Positions 56,651-64,000 of a stretch of 64,000 nucleotides of DNA are shown piece after piece. The stretch is from contig CALSFV010000012.1 in the NCBI GenBank assembly GCA_943737045.1, positions 992,001 to 1,056,000 of the forward strand. Reading direction: 5' to 3'. This DNA comes from Parapristionchus giblindavisi. Its lineage: Eukaryota; Nematoda; Chromadorea; Rhabditida; Diplogasteridae. A program made the position numbers and the translations under genes. The number at the start of each line of letters is the position of its first letter. Positions within the stretch are counted from its first letter, which is position 1. The notes under the pieces were generated by a model, which did no database searches, was not told the DNA's origin, and was given only the letters and a program-made list of their open reading frames with translations.

Positions 56651-57179
56651 TAATTAAATCCATTATTTTCGTCTTCATCACAAATACAGTATCATTATAC
56701 GATACAGTACTGAGAGAAGATCAAAGATCACAACAACACGTAAACATCTTTATTCGGTATCGCTCAATCAATAATTCACTGTATTACCTTGTGGAGTTTA
56801 CATCGCTGTAGATTAATAAATATGATGCGTGAAGGCCTCATACTTCTCGAAAGACTCGGTCTGAAACAATAGATATATAATTAAATCCATTATTTTCGTC
56901 TTCATCACAAATACAGTATCATAATACGATACAGTACTGAGAGAAGATCAAAGATTAAAATCACAACAACACATAAACATCTTTATTCGGTATCGGTCAA
57001 TCAATAATTCACTGTATTACCTTGTGGAGCTTACATCGCTGTAGGCCAATCAATATGAGGAGCGAAGGCCTCATACTTCTCGAAAGACTCGGTCTGAAAC
57101 AATAGATATATAATTAAATCCATTATTTTCGTCTTCATCACAAATACAGTATCATAATACGATACAGTACTGAGAGAAG

Positions 57180-57820
57180 ATCAAAGATTAAAATCACAAC
57201 AACACGTAAACATCTTTATTCGATATCGGTCAATCAATAATTCACTGCATTACCTTGTGGAGTTTACATCGCTGTAGATCAATAAATATGATGCGTGAAG
57301 GCCTCATACTTCTCGAAAGACTCGGTCTGAAAATATAGATATATAATTAAATCCATTATATTCGTCTTCATCACAAATAGAGTATCATTATACGATATAG
57401 TACTGAGAGAAGATCAAAGATTAAAATCACATCAATACATAAACATCTTTATTCGATATCGATCAATCAATAATTCACTGTATTACCTTGTGGAGTTTAC
57501 ATCGCTGTAGATCAATAAATATGATGCGTGAAGGCCTCATACTTCTCGAAAGACTCGGTCTGAAACAATCGATATATAATTAAATCCGTTATTTTCGTCC
57601 TCATCACAAATAGAGTATCATTATACGATATAGTACTGAGAGAAGATCAAAGATCACAACAACACATAAACATCTTTATTCGATATCGATCAATCAATAA
57701 TTCACTGTATTACCTTGTGGAGTTTACATCGCTGTAGATCAATAAATATGATGCGTGAAGGCCTCATACTTCTCGAAAGACTCGGTCTGAAACAATAGAT
57801 ATATAATTAAATCCATTATA
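57180..57820. repeat. Satellite block resembling the 9.1-9.95 kb region
   Basis: CGGTCTGAAAATATAG (57323) and AACAATCGATATATAATT with CCGTTATTTTCGTCCTC (57569) follow in the same order as at 9216 and 9683. The block at 57 kb has one 227-bp monomer fewer, and it carries a private ATCACATCAATACAT near 57426. These markers are otherwise absent between about 22 and 57 kb. Confidence 0.75.
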
Positions 57821-57974
57821 TTCGTCTTCATCACAAGTATCGCTCAATCAATAATTCACTGTATTACCTTGTGGAGTTTACATCGCTGTAGATTAATAAA
57901 TATGATGCGTGAAGGCCTCATACTTCTGGAAAGACTCGGTCTGAAACAATAGATATATAATTAAATCCATTATA
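57821..57974. repeat. Internally deleted satellite monomer, 154 bp
   Basis: The unit starts normally (TTCGTCTTCATCACAA) and jumps at 57836/57837 to GTATCGCTCAATC. Compared with an S monomer it lacks exactly 73 bases. What remains is an in-register fusion of an AATAGAG-domain monomer start with a GGTATCGCTC-type monomer end. It marks a boundary between monomer lineages. Confidence 0.9.
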
Positions 57975-58207
57975 TTCGTCTTCAACACAAATACAGTATC
58001 ATAATACGATACAGTACTGAGAGAAGATCAAAGATTAAAATCACAACAACACGTAAACATCTTTATTCGGTATCGGTCAATCAATAATTCACTGTATTAC
58101 CTTGTGGAGTTTACATCGCTGTAGGCCAATCAATATGAGGAGCGAAGGCCTCATACTTCTCGAAAGACTCGGTCTGAAACAATAGATATATAATTAAATC
58201 CATTATA

Positions 58208-58593
58208 TTCGTCTTCATCACAAATAGAGTATCATTATACGATACAGTACTGAGAGAAGATCAAAGATCACAACAACACATAAACATCTTTATTCGGTAT
58301 CGGTCAATCAATAATTCACTGTATTACATTGTGGAGTTTACATCGCTGTAGACCAATCAATATGAGGAGCGAAGAAATACAGTATCATAATACGATACAG
58401 TACTGAGAGAAGATCAAAGATTAAAATCACAACAACACGTAAACATCTTTATTCGGTATCGGTCAATCAATAATTCACTGTATTACCTTGTGGAGTTTAC
58501 ATCGCTGTAGGCCAATCAATATGAGGAGCGAAGGCCTCATACTTCTCGAAAGACTCGGTCTGAAACAATAGATATATAATTAAATCCATTATT
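58208..58593. repeat. Two satellite monomers fused by a 74-bp deletion
   Basis: At about 58374/58375 GAGGAGCGAAG runs directly into AAATACAGTATC, so the end of one monomer and the first bases of the next are lost. The pair measures 386 bp, which is 227 plus 233 less 74. It lies about 540 bp from the other deleted monomer, and the two are the only truncated units I noticed in the array. Confidence 0.9.
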
Positions 58594-59950
58594 TTCGTCT
58601 TCATCACAAATACAGTATCATAATACGATACAGTACTGAGACAAGATTTAAGATTAAAATCACAACAACACGTAAACATCTTTATTCGATATCGGTCAAT
58701 CAATAATTCACTGCATTACCTTGTGGAGTTTATATCGCTGTAGACCAATCAATATGAGGAGAGAAGGCCTCATACTTCTCGAAAGACTCGGTCTGAAACA
58801 ATAGATATATAATTAAATCCATTATTTTCGTCTTCATCACAAATACAATATCATAATACGATACAGTACTGAGAGAAGATCAAAGATTAAAATCACAACA
58901 ACACGTAAACATCTTTATTCGGTATCGGTCAATCAATAATTCACTGTATTACCTTGTGGAGTTTACATCGATGTAAGCCAATCAATATGAGGAGCGAAGG
59001 CCTCATACTTCTCGAAAGACTCGGTCTGAAACAATAGATATATAATTAAATCCATTATTTTCGTCTTCATCACAAATACAGTATCATAATACGATACAGT
59101 ACTGAGAGAAGATCAAAGATTAAAAGCACAACAGCGCGTAAACATCTTTATTCGATATCGGTCAATCAATAATTCACTGCATTACCTTGTGGAGTTTACA
59201 TCGCTGTAGATCAATAAATATGATGCGTGAAGGCCTCATACTTCTCGAAAGACTCGGTCTGAAACTATAGATATATAAATAAATCCATTATATTCGTCTT
59301 CATCACCAATAGAGTATCATTATACGATATAGTACTGAGAGAAGATCAAAGATCACAACAACACATAAACATCTTTATTCGATATCGATCAATCAATAAT
59401 TCACTGTATAACCTTGTGGAGTTTACATCGCTGTAGATCAATAAATATGAGGAGCGAAGGCCTCATACTTCTCGAAAGACTCGGTCTGAAACAATAGATA
59501 TATAATTAAATCCATTATTTTCGTCTTCATCACAAATACAGTATCATAATACGATACAGTACTGAGAGAAGATCAAAGATCACAACAACACGTAAACATC
59601 TTTATTCGGTATCGCTCAATCAATAATTCACTGTATTACCTTGTGGAGTTTACATCGCTGTAGATCAATTAATATGATGCGTGAAGGCCTCATACTTCTC
59701 GAAAGACTCGGTCTGAAACAATAGATATATAATTAAATCCGTTATTTTCGTCTTCATCACAAATAGAGTATCATAATACGATACAGTACTGAGAGAAGAT
59801 CAAAGATTAAAATCACAACAACACGTAAACATCTTTATTCGATATCGGTCAATCAATAATTCACTGCATTACCTTGTGGAGTTTACATCGCTGTAGACCA
59901 ATCAATATGAGGAGTGAAGGCCTCATGCTTCTCGAAAGACTCGGTCTGAA

Positions 59951-62900
59951 AGAATAGATATATAATTAAATCCATTATATTCGTCTTCATCACAAATAGA
60001 GTATCATTATACGATACAGTACTGAGAGAAGATCAAAGATCACAACAACACGTAAACATCTTTATTCGGTATCGCTCAATCAATAATTCACTGTATTACC
60101 TTGTGGAGTTTACATCGCTGTAGATCAATACATATGATGCGTGAAGGCCTCATACTTCTGGAAAGACTCGGTCTGAAACAATAGATATATAATTAAATCC
60201 ATTATTTTCGTCTTCATCACAAATACAGTATCATAATACGATACAGTACTGAGCGAAGATCAAAGATTAAAATCACAACAACACATAAACATCTATATTC
60301 GGTATCGGTCAATCAATAATTCACTGTATAACCTTGTGGAGTTTACATCGCTGTAGGCCAATCAATATGAGGAGCGAAGGCCTCATACTTCTCGAAAGAC
60401 TCGGTCTGAAACTATAGATATATAATTAAATCCATTATATTCGTCTTCATCACAAATAGAGTATCATTATACGATATAGTACTGAGAGAAGATCAAAGAT
60501 CACAACAACACATAAACATCTTTATTCGATATCGATCAATCAATAATTCACTGTATTACCTTGTGGAGTTTACATCGCTGTAGACCAATCAATATGAGGA
60601 GCGAAGGCCTCATACTTCTCGAATGACTCGGTCTGAAACAATAGATATATAATTAAATCCATTATTTTCGTCTTCATCACAAATACAGTATCATAATACG
60701 ATACAGTACTGAGAGAAGATCAAAGATTAAAATCACAACAACACATAAACATCTGTATTCGGTATCGGTCAATCAATAATTCACTGTATTACCTTGTGGA
60801 GTTTACATCGCTGTAGGCCAATCAATATGAGGAGCGAAGGCCTCATACTTCTCGAAAGACTCGGTCTGAAACAATAGATATATAATTAAATCCATTATTT
60901 TCGTCTTCATCACAAATACAGTATCATAATACGATACAGTACTGAGAGAAGATCAAAGATTAAAATCACAACAACACGTAAACATCTTTATTCGATATCG
61001 GTCAATCAATAATTCACTGCATTACCTTGTGGAGTTTACATCGCTGTAGACCAATCAATATGAGGAGTGAAGGCCTCATGCTTCTCGAAAGACTCGGTCT
61101 GAAAGAATAGATATATAATTAAATCCATTATATTCGTCTTCATCACAAATAGAGTATCATTATACGATACAGTACTGAGAGAAGATCAAAGATCACAACA
61201 ACACGTAAACATCTTTATTCGGTATCGCTCAATCAATAATTCACTGTATTACCTTGTGGAGTTTACATCGCTGTAGATCAATAAATATGATGCGTGAAGG
61301 CCTCATACTTCTGGAAAGACTCGGTCTGAAACAATAGATATATAATTAAATCCATTATTTTCGTCTTCATCACAAATACAGTATCATAATACGATACAGT
61401 ACTGAGCGAAGATCAAAGATTAAAATCACAACAACACATAAACATCTATATTCGGTATCGGTCAATCAATAATTCACTGTATAACCTTGTGGAGTTTACA
61501 TCGCTGTAGGCCAATCAATATGAGGAGCGAAGGCCTCATACTTCTCGAAAGACTCGGTCTGAAACAATAGATATATAATTAAATCCATTATTTTCGTCTT
61601 CATCACAAATACAGTATCATAATACGATACAGTACTGAGAGAAGATCAAAGATCACAACAACACGTAAACATCTTTATTCGGTATCGCTCAATCAATAAT
61701 TCACTGTATTACCTTGTGGAGTTTACATCGCTGTAGATCAATTAATATGATGCGTGAAGGCCTCATACTTCTCGAAAGACTCGGTCTGAAACTATAGATA
61801 TATAATTAAATCCATTATATTCGTCTTCATCACAAATAGAGTATCATAATACGATACAGTACTGAGAGAAGATCAAAGATTAAAATCACAACAGCACGTA
61901 AACATCTTTATTCGATATCGGTCAATCAATAATTCACTGCATTACCTTGTGGAGTTTACATCGCTGAAGATCAATAAATATGATGCGTGAAGGCCTCATA
62001 CTTCTCGAAAGACTCGGTCTGAAACTATAGATATATAATTAAATCCATTATATTCGTCTTCATCACAAATAGAGTATCATTATACGATATAGTACTGAGA
62101 GAAGATCAAAGATTAAAATCACAACAACACGTAAACATCTTTATTCGATATCGGTCAATCAATAATTCACTGCATTACCTTGTGGAGTTTACATCGCTGT
62201 AGACCAATCAATATGAGGAGTGAAGGCCTCATGCTTCTCGAAAGACTCGGTCTGAAAGAATAGATATATAATTAAATCCATTATATTCGTCTTCATCACA
62301 AATAGAGTATCATTATACGATACAGTACTGAGAGAAGATCAAAGATCACAACAACACGTAAACATCTTTATTCGGTATCGCTCAATCAATAATTCACTGT
62401 ATTACCTTGTGGAGTTTACATCGCTGTAGATCAATAAATATGATGCGTGAAGGCCTCATACTTCTGGAAAGACTCGGTCTGAAACAATAGATATATAATT
62501 AAATCCATTATTTTCGTCTTCATCACAAATACAGTATCATAATACGATACAGTACTGAGCGAAGATCAAAGATTAAAATCACAACAACACATAAACATCT
62601 ATATTCGGTATCGGACAATCAATAATTCACTGTATAACCTTGTGGAGTTTACATCGCTGTAGGCCAATCAATATGAGGAGCGAAGGCCTCATACTTCTCG
62701 AAAGACTCGGTCTGAAACAATAGATATATAATTAAATCCATTATTTTCGTCTTCATCACAAATACAGTATCATAATACGATACAGTACTGAGAGAAGATC
62801 AAAGATCACAACAACACGTAAACATCTTTATTCGGTATCGCTCAATCAATAATTCACTGTATTACCTTGTGGAGTTTACATCGCTGTAGATCAATTAATA

Positions 62901-64000
62901 TGATGCGTGAAGGCCTCATACTTCTCGAAAGACTCGGTCTGAAACAATAGATATATAATTAAATCCGTTATTTTCGTCTTCATCACAAATAGAGTATCAT
63001 AATACGATACAGTACTGAGAGAAGATCAAAGATTAAAATCACAACAACACGTAAACATCTTTATTCGATATCGGTCAATCAATAATTCACTGCATTACCT
63101 TGTGGAGTTTACATCGCTGTAGACCAATCAATATGAGGAGTGAAGGCCTCATGCTTCTCGAAAGACTCGGTCTGAAAGAATAGATATATAATTAAATCCA
63201 TTATATTCGTCTTCATCACAAATAGAGTATCATTATACGATACAGTACTGAGAGAAGATCAAAGATCACAACAACACGTAAACATCTTTATTCGGTATCG
63301 CTCAATCAATAATTCACTGTATTACCTTGTGGAGTTTACATCGCTGTAGATCAATAAATATGATGCGTGAAGGCCTCATACTTCTGGAAAGACTCGGTCT
63401 GAAACAATAGATATATAATTAAATCCATTATTTTCGTCTTCAACACAAATACAGTATCATAATACGATACAGTACTGAGAGAAGATCAAAGATTAAAATC
63501 ACAACAACACGTAAACATCTTTATTCGGTATCGGTCAATCAATAATTCACTGTATTACCTTGTGGAGTTTACATCGCTGTAGATCAATAAATATGATGCG
63601 TGAAGGCCTCATACTTCTGGAAAGACTCGGTCTGAAACAATAGATATATAATTAAATCCATTATTTTCGTCTTCATCACAAATACAGTATCATAATACGA
63701 TACAGTACTGAGCGAAGATCAAAGATTAAAATCACAACAACACATAAACATCTATATTCGGTATCGGACAATCAATAATTCACTGTATAACCTTGTGGAG
63801 TTTACATCGCTGTAGGCCAATCAATATGAGGAGCGAAGGCCTCATACTTCTCGAAAGACTCGGTCTGAAACAATAGATATATAATTAAATCCATTATTTT
63901 CGTCTTCATCACAAATACAGTATCATAATACGATACAGTACTGAGAGAAGATCAAAGATCACAACAACACGTAAACATCTTTATTCGGTATCGCTCAATC
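59951..64000. repeat. Right-hand HOR domain, 1153 and 920 bp units
   Basis: The variant CTGAAAGAATAGATA (normally CTGAAACAATAG) lies with its AGAATAG at 59951, 61104, 62257 and 63177, giving spacings of 1153, 1153 and 920 bp. Each is preceded by ATGAGGAGTGAAGGCC and CTCATGCTTC. A linked monomer with CTGAGCGAAG and CATCTATATTC follows at about 60250, 61402, 62556 and 63710. A related AGAATAG monomer stands alone at about 52853, before the transposon. Confidence 0.85.

Larger units (their letters stand above)
54717..64000. repeat. Tandem satellite array, right part, running off the window
   Basis: The same monomer family continues after the inserted element. The interrupted monomer starts at 53109, breaks after its base 116, resumes at 54717 and ends at 54833. 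Without the insert and the duplicated 8 bases it is exactly 233 bp long. Orientation and S/L length classes match the left part. The window ends inside a monomer (ATCGCTCAATC), so the array extends further, as it also does to the left of base 1. Confidence 0.98.

Noticed and set aside
10752..58703. Recurrent 63-83 codon minus-strand reading frames in satellite monomers as a repeated peptide gene
   Set aside because: They begin with TTG in the checked cases (for example complement of 24529-24531 and 26635-26637), exist only where a monomer variant removes an in-frame TGA, and otherwise follow ordinary monomer variation. No domain, signal peptide or transcription signal is evident.
1..64000. 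CRISPR array, because of regular repeats
   Set aside because: The repeated unit is 227-233 bp with no short constant repeat separating unique spacers, and no cas genes are present. It is satellite DNA.
1..64000. Hammerhead ribozyme in the satellite (minus strand GTGATGA followed by AGAC and GAAAA)
   Set aside because: The core needs CUGANGA; here the first C is G, the intervening stem II has only four bases with no convincing pair, and flanking helices I and III are not evident. Satellite ribozymes are known in other animals, but this match looks accidental.
1..64000. CENP-B box
   Set aside because: I looked for TTCG followed at the required spacing by A and CGGG. TTCGGTATCGG and CGAAAGACTCGG resemble parts of it, but the CGGG core is missing on both strands.
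1..64000. AATAAA in ATCAATAAATATG as polyadenylation signals
   Set aside because: It arises in the ATGATGCG monomer class from AT-rich sequence without any upstream gene, so it carries no weight.
1..64000. TCGATATCGA palindrome as an operator or protein site
   Set aside because: It occurs in only one monomer class (GATATCGATC) and is broken by single substitutions in the others (GGTATCGGTC, GGTATCGCTC), with no sign of selection to keep the symmetry.

Overview
The window is eukaryotic satellite DNA with no gene I can support. About 62.5 of the 64 kb is one head-to-tail tandem array, all in the same orientation, of an AT-rich monomer (about 34% G+C by hand count of one 227-base copy). The monomer has two main length classes, 227 bp (S) and 233 bp (L), which differ by a 6-base insertion/deletion (GATCACAAC versus GATTAAAATCACAAC). 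Dividing the array length by about 230 bp gives roughly 270 copies. Length classes, long multimeric repeats and a fold-back DNA transposon indicate a nuclear heterochromatic block, probably pericentromeric or centromeric. I cannot name the species; an invertebrate is only a guess.

Layout. 1-2532: mixed S and L monomers. 2533-5328: twelve consecutive L monomers, passing from a dimeric (466 bp) to a trimeric (699 bp) higher-order repeat (HOR). About 5.3-9.2 kb: hexameric HOR of 1386 bp (4L+2S) with one 1153-bp pentamer. 9.2-18.3 kb: mixed hexamers of about 1375-1381 bp and a segmental duplication (10.46-12.58 onto 14.83-17.18 kb). 18.26-24.24 kb: two copies of a 2987-bp 13-mer. 24.1-38.15 kb: a 7-8 kb duplication with internal gains and losses, followed by a further 1613-bp repeat to 39.8 kb. 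39.8-47 kb: S-rich repeats with periods 1368 and 1141 bp. 47-51 kb: tetrameric HOR of 920 bp. 51-57 kb: a 1.6-kb block present on both sides of an insertion. 57-64 kb: two internally deleted monomers, then HORs of 1153 and 920 bp.

The one non-satellite segment is a 1484-bp fold-back element at 53225-54708. It has perfect 35-bp terminal inverted repeats, an 8-bp target duplication (AATAATTC) taken from the satellite monomer, long inverted arms made of a GC-rich 15/16-bp minisatellite, and an AT-rich core of about 760 bp with no recognisable transposase. It looks like a young non-autonomous DNA transposon.

The recurrent short minus-strand reading frames (63-83 codons) in the array come from particular monomer variants, begin at TTG rather than ATG, and are not supported as genes. 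The interest of the window lies in the layered HOR structure, the linked monomer variants spread across it, and the transposon with its empty-site controls.
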